Positions 31,661-42,363 of a DNA stretch of 64,000 bases are shown here, piece by piece. Numbering within the stretch: position 1 is the first letter of the stretch; each line of letters starts with the position of its first letter. The notes under the pieces were generated by a model. It was not told the DNA's origin, did not search any database, and worked only from the letters and a program-made list of their open reading frames with translations. Source of the DNA: Microbacteriaceae bacterium MWH-Ta3. Lineage in GTDB: Bacteria; Actinomycetota; Actinomycetes; Actinomycetales; Microbacteriaceae. The stretch is taken from NCBI GenBank assembly GCA_003053925.1, contig QBKD01000001.1:496001-560000 (forward strand), read 5' to 3'. A program made the position numbers and the translations under genes.

Positions 31661-33127
31661 GTGGAGCACACTATTGAGCTTGCGGGAGCAACAATTGATA
31701 CGCGCAACTTTATCAACGGAGAGCGCGTAGCGACAGGCGACCTGTTCGCCAACCACTCCCCCATCGACGGCAGCTTCCTCGGTGACATTCACCAGGCCGG
31801 CGAAAACGAGGTCAACGCCGCCGTCGAGGCCGCGCGCGCCGCATTCCCCGCATGGGCTGCACTCGGACCCGTCAAGCGTGGCGAACTGCTGCACAAGCTG
31901 GCCGACCTGGTTGAAGCGAACATCGAGACGCTCGCCATGATCGAGACGATGGACAATGGTTCACTGTTGCGCTCGCACATTCGCGGCGTCATGCCCCGTG
32001 TGGCGATGAATATCCGATTCTTCGCCGATTGGGCTATCAACAAACTTCACCACCCCGCATTCGAGACTCGCGGTCACAGCAACAACATCAGCTGGGACCC
32101 GTCGGGGGTCGTGGCGCTGATCACCCCCTGGAACGCCCCGCTGATGCTGGCGACCTGGAAGATCGGCCCCGCACTGGCCGCCGGTGACACCGTTGTGCTG
32201 AAGCCCGCCGAGTGGACCCCGCTGAGCGCCTCGTTCTTCGCCGACCTCACCGTCCAGGCCGGTATCCCCGCGGGCGTGTTCAACGTGGTGAACGGTCTGG
32301 GTAAGGTCACCGGCATGCCGCTGGTGTCGCACCCCGGCATCTCGCGCATTTCGTTCACGGGAAGCGTGCCGACCGCCAAGGTCATTGCCCGCGCCGCCGC
32401 CGACAACCTGACTCCGCTGTCCTTCGAACTGGGCGGTAAGAGCCCCATGATCGTTCTCGGCGACGCCGACCTCGACCTGGCGGCAACTCTGGCCGTCGAG
32501 CAGTACGACAACGCGGGCCAGGTATGCCTCTCGGGTACGCGCGTGCTGGTGCACCACACGGTCGCCGATGCATTCGCCGAAAAGTTCCGCGAAAAGGTTG
32601 CGGCGCTGAAGCAGGGCGACCCGCGTGATCTGGAAACCGACATCGGACCCCAGATCCACCCCGTGCACTTCCAGCGCATCTCGGGATTCGTCGATCGCGC
32701 GAAGGCCGAAGGCATCGAGGTTGTCTGGGGCGGCGAGCCCAACGCCGAACTCGGCGGACTGTTCTTCAAGCCCACCCTGTTCAAGAACCCGCCCGTCGGC
32801 AGCGAGATCGTCACGAGTGAAATCTTTGGCCCGGTACTCACCATGCAGACCTTCGACACCGACGAGGAACTGATCGCCATGGCGAACGGCACCGAATTCG
32901 GTCTGGCCGCCTGCCTGGTATCGGGCAATCGCGAGCATGCTGACGCCGTAACGTCGCAGCTTGTTGCCGGCACAATCTGGGTGAACTGCTTCTTCGTTCG
33001 TGACCTCAGCGCTCCCTTCGGCGGATCGCGCAAATCGGGCATCGGCCGCGAGGGCGGAACCTGGTCATTTGATTTCTACGCCGATGTCAAGAACACCGTC
33101 GTATCCCCCAACGGATGGAAGGAATAA
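31661..33127 (+). CDS. hpaE: Aldehyde dehydrogenase, HpaE-like
   Basis: A 488-aa NAD(P)-dependent aldehyde dehydrogenase starting at GTG 31661. Rossmann-fold NAD site around SFTGSVPTAKVI, general base Glu in FELGGKSPMIVLGD, nucleophile Cys in NAGQVCLSGTR. As the first gene of a six-gene operon, directly before an HpaD-like dioxygenase, it probably oxidises the ring-cleavage semialdehyde (5-carboxymethyl-2-hydroxymuconate semialdehyde in the known pathway). A side-chain aldehyde is a possible alternative substrate. Confidence 0.8.
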   Translation: MEHTIELAGATIDTRNFINGERVATGDLFANHSPIDGSFLGDIHQAGENEVNAAVEAARAAFPAWAALGPVKRGELLHKLADLVEANIETLAMIETMDNGSLLRSHIRGVMPRVAMNIRFFADWAINKLHHPAFETRGHSNNISWDPSGVVALITPWNAPLMLATWKIGPALAAGDTVVLKPAEWTPLSASFFADLTVQAGIPAGVFNVVNGLGKVTGMPLVSHPGISRISFTGSVPTAKVIARAAADNLTPLSFELGGKSPMIVLGDADLDLAATLAVEQYDNAGQVCLSGTRVLVHHTVADAFAEKFREKVAALKQGDPRDLETDIGPQIHPVHFQRISGFVDRAKAEGIEVVWGGEPNAELGGLFFKPTLFKNPPVGSEIVTSEIFGPVLTMQTFDTDEELIAMANGTEFGLAACLVSGNREHADAVTSQLVAGTIWVNCFFVRDLSAPFGGSRKSGIGREGGTWSFDFYADVKNTVVSPNGWKE

Positions 33128-33132
33128 AGAAA

Positions 33133-34044
33133 ATGGGAAAAGTAGTTGGCGCCGCGCTCATCGCGCACGTCCCCACCATCATGCTCCCCGAGGAAACTCG
33201 TAAGGAACTGAACGAGGGCCAGGAGATTTCGCTGGTTCCCGGCCTGGAAAAGTTGCGCGTGGACAAATTCGACACGTTGGACTACGACACCGTCGTCGTA
33301 CTGGACTCGCACTGGTTCACGACAGTGGAATTCGTTGTGACGGCACAGGACCACCGCAGTGGCCTCTTCACATCAGAAGAGCTTCCCCGCGGCATGAGCC
33401 AGATTCCTTACTCGTTCAAGGGTGACCCCGAACTGGCCAAGGCAATGGCGAACTACGACGAGAAGAACGGCACCTGGATTACCCCCATCGAGGACGACCA
33501 CCTGCCGATCTTCTACGCAACCATCAACCTCTGGCACTACCTGGGCCGTGGCCTGAAGGACAAGAAGTGGATTTCGGTGTCATTGGCGCAGACTGCCACG
33601 ACGGAAGACTTCATTCGCGCCGGTCGCGCCATTGGCGAGGCAATCCGCGACAGCGACCGCAAGGTGCTGTTGTTGGCATCGGGTGCTCTCAGCCACACCT
33701 TCTACAAGCTGCGCGAACTGCGCAAGCACGAGGCCAGCGACCCCAGCCACATCTTCAGCCCCGAGGCACGCGCTATGGACGAAGAGCGCTTGGAGTGGAT
33801 GCAGGCCGGTGACCACGGCAAGATCCTCGAGACCATGCCGCAGTTCATGAAGGCACGCCCCGAGGGCATGTTCGGCCACTGGCTGATGATGGCCGGCGCC
33901 ACCGGTGAGGAATTGAACACCGCACGCGGCGAGCTGTACTCGAAATACGAGAACTCGATTGGAACCGGACAGGTTCACGTCTGGTTCGACGAACCCGAAG
34001 GTGGATTCCCCCTTCCCAAGGACGTAAGGCTCTCGCGTGACTGA
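33133..34044 (+). CDS. hpaD: Class III extradiol dioxygenase, homoprotocatechuate-type
   Basis: A 303-aa LigB-superfamily ring-cleavage enzyme, starting at the ATG at 33133. It follows enterobacterial HpaD along its length: AALIAHVPTIML (first metal His), VVVLDSHWFTT (second His), SGLFTSEELPRG, KVLLLASGALSHTF and the C-terminal GTGQVHVWF. It cleaves a catechol such as 3,4-dihydroxyphenylacetate next to the diol using Fe(II) and O2. Gene 2 of the operon, with the next gene overlapping it by 8 bp. A substituted catechol other than homoprotocatechuate is possible. Confidence 0.82.
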   Translation: MGKVVGAALIAHVPTIMLPEETRKELNEGQEISLVPGLEKLRVDKFDTLDYDTVVVLDSHWFTTVEFVVTAQDHRSGLFTSEELPRGMSQIPYSFKGDPELAKAMANYDEKNGTWITPIEDDHLPIFYATINLWHYLGRGLKDKKWISVSLAQTATTEDFIRAGRAIGEAIRDSDRKVLLLASGALSHTFYKLRELRKHEASDPSHIFSPEARAMDEERLEWMQAGDHGKILETMPQFMKARPEGMFGHWLMMAGATGEELNTARGELYSKYENSIGTGQVHVWFDEPEGGFPLPKDVRLSRD

Positions 34045-34915
34045 ATATCGCCGCATTCTTCTGGACGGATACCCCACGCAGGTCGTGCGTGACGGCGAGG
34101 AACTGGTGGCCGGCGACGGTCGCCGCGTTGCCATCGTCGACGCGCTGCACCTGCCGCCCGTCGAGCCCACCAAGGCCATCGCCGTTCACCTGAACTACGA
34201 CAGCCGCACCAAAGAGTTCATGACCAAGCTGCCGGCATCGCCGACGTACTTCCACAAGCCCATCACCGCGATCAATTCGCACGATGCGGCCGTTGTGCGC
34301 CCGGCCGGTTGCAAGTGGTTGAACTACGAGGGCGAAATCGTCATTGTGATCGGCAAGACCTGCCGCAACATCGCCCCCGAGGACGCCGCCGAATACATCG
34401 CTGGCTACACGATCGGCAACGACTACGGCCTGCACGACTTCCGCGATACCGATGCCGGCTCGATGCTGCGCGTCAAGGGAAGTGACACGCTGGGACCGAT
34501 CGGTCCCGGACTGGTGACCGACTGGGATTTCCGCAACAAGGTCATCCGCACCAAGGTCAACGGCGTGGTCAAGCAAGAAGACAACACCGACAACATGGAA
34601 TGGGACATGCACTACCTCGTGGCCGATATCGCGCGCACGATCACGCTCGTCCCCGGCGACATTCTGTTCAGCGGCACCCCCGCGTTCAGCCGTCCCGTGT
34701 TCCCCGGTGACATCGTCGAGGTCGAGGTCGAAGGCCTCGGTGTTCTGCGTAACCACATCGTCGAGGGCCCAACCCCCATCCGCACCGATGTCGGCGCTCA
34801 GCCGACCGAAAGCGAAGAGGTCGTCTCGACCGCTTTGGGTGGCGACTGGGAATACCGCGGTATTCGCACCCCCTCGAAGGACTTGTACCCTTCCACCGTC
34901 GAAGAAAAGGAATAG
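34037..34915 (+). CDS. Fumarylacetoacetate hydrolase-family enzyme (HpaG-like)
   Basis: A 292-aa FAH-family protein from GTG 34037. The metal-binding Glu residues fall in NYEGEIVIVIGK, and the segments KPITAINSHDAAVV, YTIGNDYGLHDFRD and GDILFSGTPAF are typical. In meta-cleavage pathways this family supplies the decarboxylase, isomerase or hydratase step. HpaG is a fusion of two such domains; here there is only one, so at least one step may be done elsewhere, perhaps by the ADC-like enzyme. Gene 3 of the operon, overlapping hpaD. Confidence 0.82.
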   Translation: MTEYRRILLDGYPTQVVRDGEELVAGDGRRVAIVDALHLPPVEPTKAIAVHLNYDSRTKEFMTKLPASPTYFHKPITAINSHDAAVVRPAGCKWLNYEGEIVIVIGKTCRNIAPEDAAEYIAGYTIGNDYGLHDFRDTDAGSMLRVKGSDTLGPIGPGLVTDWDFRNKVIRTKVNGVVKQEDNTDNMEWDMHYLVADIARTITLVPGDILFSGTPAFSRPVFPGDIVEVEVEGLGVLRNHIVEGPTPIRTDVGAQPTESEEVVSTALGGDWEYRGIRTPSKDLYPSTVEEKE

Positions 34916-34917
34916 AA

Positions 34918-35112
34918 ATGACGATCAAAATCGACGTCGACATGACGAAGTGCCAGCACTACGGTCAGTGTGTGTTCGAGGCCCCGGACGTGTTCCGCCT
35001 CAACTCGGACGACAAGCTGGAATACGTTGCAGAGGTAGATGACTCGGAGCGCGGCAACGTCGAAGCCGCCATCGACATCTGCCCCATGCAGGCCATCTTC
35101 ATCGTCGACTAA
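34918..35112 (+). CDS. [3Fe-4S] ferredoxin
   Basis: A 64-aa ferredoxin of the type that serves bacterial P450s. Three cysteines fit a 3Fe-4S cluster: C12 and C18 in KCQHYGQC, with His at the position of the fourth ligand, and a third in DICPMQAI near the C-terminus. It starts 2 bp after the FAH-family gene, and should carry electrons from the reductase encoded next to the P450 at 28956. Confidence 0.9.
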   Translation: MTIKIDVDMTKCQHYGQCVFEAPDVFRLNSDDKLEYVAEVDDSERGNVEAAIDICPMQAIFIVD

Positions 35113-35116
35113 GACC

Positions 35117-36328
35117 ATGACCGACCCCGTCATTATTGTCGGAGCGTCGATGGGTGGGCTCCGTGTAGCCGAGGCACTGCGTCGTGCAGGCTACACGGGC
35201 CCCATCACGGCCTTCGGTGACGAACCCTACCCGCCGTACAACCGCCCTCCGTTGTCCAAGGAGGTCCTCGCGTCCGATGTGTCGCTCGAGGCCGTCCAGT
35301 TCCCGCAGCGTGATGCGACCGCGGATGTCAACTGGGTATTGAACACGCGCATCGAGCGCACCGATTTGGCTTCGAATTCGCTCACCGACGAGCACGGCCA
35401 CAGCCACACCTTCTCGGCACTGATCATTGCCACCGGCATTCGCTCGAAGCGTGCCGAATGGGCGAACCCCGTCATGACCGGTCGTCATGCCGTTCGATCG
35501 CTGGACGACGCCATTGCCCTGCGCGCCGCCCTGAACCCAGGCACCAAGGTCGTTGTGTACGGCGCCGGCTTCATTGGCTGTGAAACCGCGGCGACCGCAC
35601 GCAAGTTGGGGTGCGACGTCACGATTGTGGCGCCCGGTGTGGAACCGATTGCGCGCTATTTGGGCCTCGATTTCGCGCAGTGGATTCGCGCGGCGCACGA
35701 TGCACACGGTGTGCAGTTCCGCATGCAGTCCCGCATCGACAACACCATTGGCGACGACCGCATCACCGGTGTGGTTCTAGACGACGGATCGACCCTGGAG
35801 TGCGATGTGCTGATCGAAGCCATCGGCTCGATTCCGAATGTGGAATGGCTGGCCGGAAACGACCTGGATTTGTCCGATGGCGTCTTGACGAACACTGCAA
35901 TGCAGGCTGTCCGCACCGACGGCACCGTGGTGACCAACGTCTTCGCGCTGGGCGACGTGGCACGTTTCCCGAACGCCCTGTTCGACGACGAACCCCGACG
36001 GGTGGAGCACTGGAACATCCCCACCGACACGGCAAAGCGCGTTGCCGAGGTCGCCGCCGCACAGTTGGCGGGCTCGGACAGTGTCGACGAAATCGTGGCG
36101 AAGCGCTTCGCGCCGGTTCCTTCGTTCTGGTCCGACCAGTACGACATTCACATGCTGGCCTATGGAATTGTGGGCCTGGCTGATCGCAGCGAAATGCTGC
36201 ACAACACGTTCGACGACGACGAATTCTGCGTGGGTTACTACCGCGGAGACGAACTCGTGGGCGTGTGTGGCGTGGGTATGCGCAATGTCGTGATGGGGTA
36301 CCGCGCCAAGGTCGGCAGTTCCGCCTGA
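35117..36328 (+). CDS. FAD-dependent ferredoxin reductase
   Basis: A 403-aa flavoprotein of the putidaredoxin-reductase/BphA4 type, starting at ATG 35117, 4 bp after the ferredoxin gene. FAD-binding VIIVGASMGGLRVAEALRRAGY at the N-terminus, NAD(P)H-binding VVVYGAGFIGCETAATARKLG in the middle, and the FAD-contacting FALGDVARF. With the ferredoxin and P450 it completes a three-component class I P450 system spread over two operator-linked units. Confidence 0.9.
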   Translation: MTDPVIIVGASMGGLRVAEALRRAGYTGPITAFGDEPYPPYNRPPLSKEVLASDVSLEAVQFPQRDATADVNWVLNTRIERTDLASNSLTDEHGHSHTFSALIIATGIRSKRAEWANPVMTGRHAVRSLDDAIALRAALNPGTKVVVYGAGFIGCETAATARKLGCDVTIVAPGVEPIARYLGLDFAQWIRAAHDAHGVQFRMQSRIDNTIGDDRITGVVLDDGSTLECDVLIEAIGSIPNVEWLAGNDLDLSDGVLTNTAMQAVRTDGTVVTNVFALGDVARFPNALFDDEPRRVEHWNIPTDTAKRVAEVAAAQLAGSDSVDEIVAKRFAPVPSFWSDQYDIHMLAYGIVGLADRSEMLHNTFDDDEFCVGYYRGDELVGVCGVGMRNVVMGYRAKVGSSA

Positions 36329-36345
36329 ACGGGCAGAATAGTTCC

Positions 36346-37053
36346 ATGAAGGCACTGGTTATTCAGCACGACCACATGACCCCCGTGGGCATTGTGGGCG
36401 AACGTTTGCAGGAACGCGGATTCGAGCTGGAGGAAATCCTCGTCGTTCCGGAATCCTCGTACCACCAGCCCAACATCGCACGCGATTTCCCCGACTTCCG
36501 TGACTACGACCTGCTCGTGCCGCTGGGCGCACCGTGGGGCGCATGGGACGACGGATGCATCGGAAATTGGCTGCAGCCCGAACTGGAATGGATTGGCGAT
36601 GCCGTCCGATCCGACCACCCGGTCCTGGGAATCTGCTTTGGCGGCCAGCTGGTGGCGCGCGCCATGGGCGGTTCGGTTGCCCCCGCACCACGCGGAGAAA
36701 TTGGCTGGACCGCAATCCACAGCGACGACCCCGAGCTGGTGTCTGACGGCCCCTGGTTCCAGTACCACTTTGACCGTTTCGTGGTGCCGCCCGGCGCCAC
36801 CGAAATCGCACGGAACCCCTACGCCTCGCAGGCCTATGTGATCAACCGCACACTGGGGTTGCAATTCCACCCCGAAATCACGCGCGACATTCTTGACGTG
36901 TGGCTGGACGGCCCCGGACGCGAGCTGGTGCAGAACTTTGGCCTGGACGCCGACATTCTGCTGGCGCAGACCTCGGCTGTATCGGACGCCGCACGCGAGC
37001 GCACCAACCGATTGGTTGATACGTTCCTCGAGCGGATTGCGCGTCTCGCCTAG
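36346..37053 (+). CDS. Class I glutamine amidotransferase-like hydrolase (copy 2)
   Basis: A 235-aa sister of the protein at 25827, with the same elbow GICFGGQL and triad LQFHPEIT. Starts at ATG 36346, 17 bp after the reductase gene, as the last gene of the hpaE operon; a CAGAAT six bases before the ATG could give an extra leaderless start. Duplicated hydrolases under the same operator suggest two related gamma-glutamyl substrates, or dosage. Confidence 0.8.
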   Translation: MKALVIQHDHMTPVGIVGERLQERGFELEEILVVPESSYHQPNIARDFPDFRDYDLLVPLGAPWGAWDDGCIGNWLQPELEWIGDAVRSDHPVLGICFGGQLVARAMGGSVAPAPRGEIGWTAIHSDDPELVSDGPWFQYHFDRFVVPPGATEIARNPYASQAYVINRTLGLQFHPEITRDILDVWLDGPGRELVQNFGLDADILLAQTSAVSDAARERTNRLVDTFLERIARLA

Positions 37054-37068
37054 CGACACATTCGCCCA

Positions 37069-38538
37069 CTAAACGAGCTTGAGCGCCTTCGCGGTGCGGG
37101 CCAGCGACGTTGCCGTGGCCTTCGGATCTGCAGACAGCACGGTGCCATACGACGGAATCATGTCGACGATCTGTTCGCGCCACACGTTGAGGCGCTGAGG
37201 GAAGCACTTTTCCAGAACCTCGAGCATGGCCGAAACGGCGGTCGATGCCCCGGGCGATGCACCCAGCAGGCCCGCGATGGACCCATCCTTATGCGCCACG
37301 ACCTCGGTGCCGAACTGCAAAATCCCGCCCTTGTCTGGGTCGGTCTTGATCACCTGCACCCGCTGGCCGGCATTGTAGAGATACCACTTCGAGGCATCGG
37401 CGCCGGGGAAGTATTCACGCAGGCTTGCGACTCGGCGCGCCTTGCTGGCAAAGACTTCGGCCGCCAGGTACTTCACCAGGCCCAGGTTGGTCAGCGCCAC
37501 CTGGATCATCGCCACAATGTTGCCCGGGCGAATCGAACGGAACAGGTCGATCAGTGAACCGGTCTTGAGGAACTTGGGCGTGAACCCTGCGTAGGGGCCA
37601 AACAGCAGACTGGTGCCGCCATCGACCACGCGGGTATCGAGGTGCGGAACCGACATGGGGGGTGCGCCCACCGAGGCACGGCCATAGACCTTGGCCTGGT
37701 GCTGTGCGACAACCGCCGGGTCGTCGCAGCGGTAGAACTGGCCCGAAACGGGGAAGCCTGCGAACCCGCGAATCTCGGGGATTCCCGAGCGCTGCAGCAG
37801 GTTGAGCGCATAACCACCCGCACCGACGAATACGAACTTCGCCAGAACTGTGGACGGAGTCTTACCAATTTCGTTGACGATGTTCACGGCCCATAGTCCG
37901 TCGGCACGCCGCTTGACGCTCCTCACCGTGGTGTTCATGCGCACCGTTGCACCGTTGGCGGCCATCGAATCCAACAGGATTTCGGTCAACGCGCCGAAAT
38001 TCACATCGGTGCCCTGGGCGTAATACGTTGCTGCAACGGGCTCGTTCTTGGATCGGCCGGGCATCAGAAGGGGTGCCCACTGGTGGATCACCGCAGGGTC
38101 CTCGGTGTACTGCATTCCGGTGAACAGCGGGTGGTTCTTCAGGGCGTCGAAGCGGCGGCGCAGGTAGTCCACGTTTGCCTCTCCCCAGACAAAGCTCATG
38201 TGAGGCACCGGAACGATGAATTTCTCGGGCGACGGAATGATTCCCTCGTCGACAAGATATGACCAGAACTGGCGCGAGACCTGGAACTGTTCGTTGACCT
38301 TTACGGCGCTGGCGGTTGCGATGCTGCCGTCGGCCTGTTCGGGCGTGTAGTTCAGCTCGCAGAGCGCAGCGTGGCCGGTACCCGCGTTGTTCCAGGGGTT
38401 GGTCGACTCTTCGGCGGGCGCACCCAAGCGTTCATACAGATCAATCGACCAGCTGGGCTCGAGCTTCTGCAGAAGCGTTCCCAGGGTGGCACTCATGATG
38501 CCACCACCTACGATGACAACGTCGACGGTCTTGTGCAC
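37069..38538 (-). CDS. mqo: Malate:quinone oxidoreductase
   Basis: A 489-aa membrane-associated flavoenzyme of the TCA cycle that oxidises malate to oxaloacetate and reduces quinone. The FAD-binding VDVVIVGGGIMSATLGTLL is at the N-terminus, followed by NPWNNAGTGHAALCELNYTP, a hallmark of Mqo, and the C-terminal GASPGASTAVSAMLEVLEKCFP. Starts at GTG 38538 with a leaderless TAGGAT promoter. Convergent with the amidotransferase gene (15 bp apart). Confidence 0.93.
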   Translation of the reverse strand: MHKTVDVVIVGGGIMSATLGTLLQKLEPSWSIDLYERLGAPAEESTNPWNNAGTGHAALCELNYTPEQADGSIATASAVKVNEQFQVSRQFWSYLVDEGIIPSPEKFIVPVPHMSFVWGEANVDYLRRRFDALKNHPLFTGMQYTEDPAVIHQWAPLLMPGRSKNEPVAATYYAQGTDVNFGALTEILLDSMAANGATVRMNTTVRSVKRRADGLWAVNIVNEIGKTPSTVLAKFVFVGAGGYALNLLQRSGIPEIRGFAGFPVSGQFYRCDDPAVVAQHQAKVYGRASVGAPPMSVPHLDTRVVDGGTSLLFGPYAGFTPKFLKTGSLIDLFRSIRPGNIVAMIQVALTNLGLVKYLAAEVFASKARRVASLREYFPGADASKWYLYNAGQRVQVIKTDPDKGGILQFGTEVVAHKDGSIAGLLGASPGASTAVSAMLEVLEKCFPQRLNVWREQIVDMIPSYGTVLSADPKATATSLARTAKALKLV

Positions 38539-38544
38539 GTCCTA

Positions 38545-38568
38545 ATCCTATCCCTTGAACAGTAGGCT
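38545..38568. promoter_or_regulatory. Overlapping divergent leaderless promoters (mqo / tauE-like)
   Basis: On the minus strand TAGGAT (38550-38545) is six bases before the mqo GTG; on the plus strand TAGGCT (38563-38568) is six bases before the GTG at 38575. The whole gap is 36 bp, so the -35 region of each promoter overlaps the -10 of the other. Confidence 0.6.
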
Positions 38569-38574
38569 TCAGAG

Positions 38575-41686
<3,112 letters not shown>

Positions 41687-41769
41687 GATGATCTCTTCGA
41701 TTGAGGGACACAGAATCGAGCTCGGCTGCGCTGCCCACTCTGGGCGCAATTCTAGCGGTATTTATGGCA

Positions 41770-42363
41770 CTACAGACGGGTGCGGCCCTCGAATGCGCGG
41801 CCGAGAGTGACCTCGTCGGCGTATTCCAGGTCGCCGCCAACGGGCAGGCCGCTGGCAAGTCGTGTAATGGTGATTCCGAAATCGGCCAAGAGTCGCGCCA
41901 GGTAGGTGGCCGTGGCCTCGCCCTCGAGGTTGGGGTCGGTGGCCAGAATGACCTCGGTGATGCTGGTGTCGCGCAGGCGCTCGAGCAGCTGCGCAATGCG
42001 CAGATCGGCGGGGCCAACGCCGTCGATCGGGCTAATCGCTCCGCCCAGCACGTGATACGTGCCCCGGAATTCGCGCGTGCGTTCGATGGCCACGACATCT
42101 TTCGCCTCTTCGACAACACAGATCATGTCGCCACGGCGGCGCGGGTCGCGGCAGATGGCACACCTCACGTCGTCGGCCACGTTTCCGCACACCTCGCAGA
42201 ACTTAATGCTTTCGCGAATGGTGGCCAGGATGCTCGACAGGTTGGCGGGGTTGTAACTTTCCGACTGCACGATATAGAACGCGATGCGCTGCGCCGACTT
42301 CGGCCCAATGCCGGGCAGCTTTCCGAACTCGTCAATGAGGTTTTGCAGGATGCCTTCGTACAT
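41770..42363 (-). CDS. recR: Recombination protein RecR
   Basis: A 197-aa RecFOR-pathway protein for gap repair. Helix-hairpin-helix [16 protein letters not shown], zinc finger [16 protein letters not shown], then a TOPRIM domain ([23 protein letters not shown]). Its ATG overlaps the dnaX stop by one base. Confidence 0.96.
   Translation of the reverse strand: MYEGILQNLIDEFGKLPGIGPKSAQRIAFYIVQSESYNPANLSSILATIRESIKFCEVCGNVADDVRCAICRDPRRRGDMICVVEEAKDVVAIERTREFRGTYHVLGGAISPIDGVGPADLRIAQLLERLRDTSITEVILATDPNLEGEATATYLARLLADFGITITRLASGLPVGGDLEYADEVTLGRAFEGRTRL

Noticed and set aside
33133-34044. 2-aminophenol dioxygenase subunit (AmnB-like), which would suit an aniline pathway
   Set aside because: The FTSEELP and LASGALSH segments and overall length resemble HpaD more closely, and no partner subunit (AmnA-like) is present.
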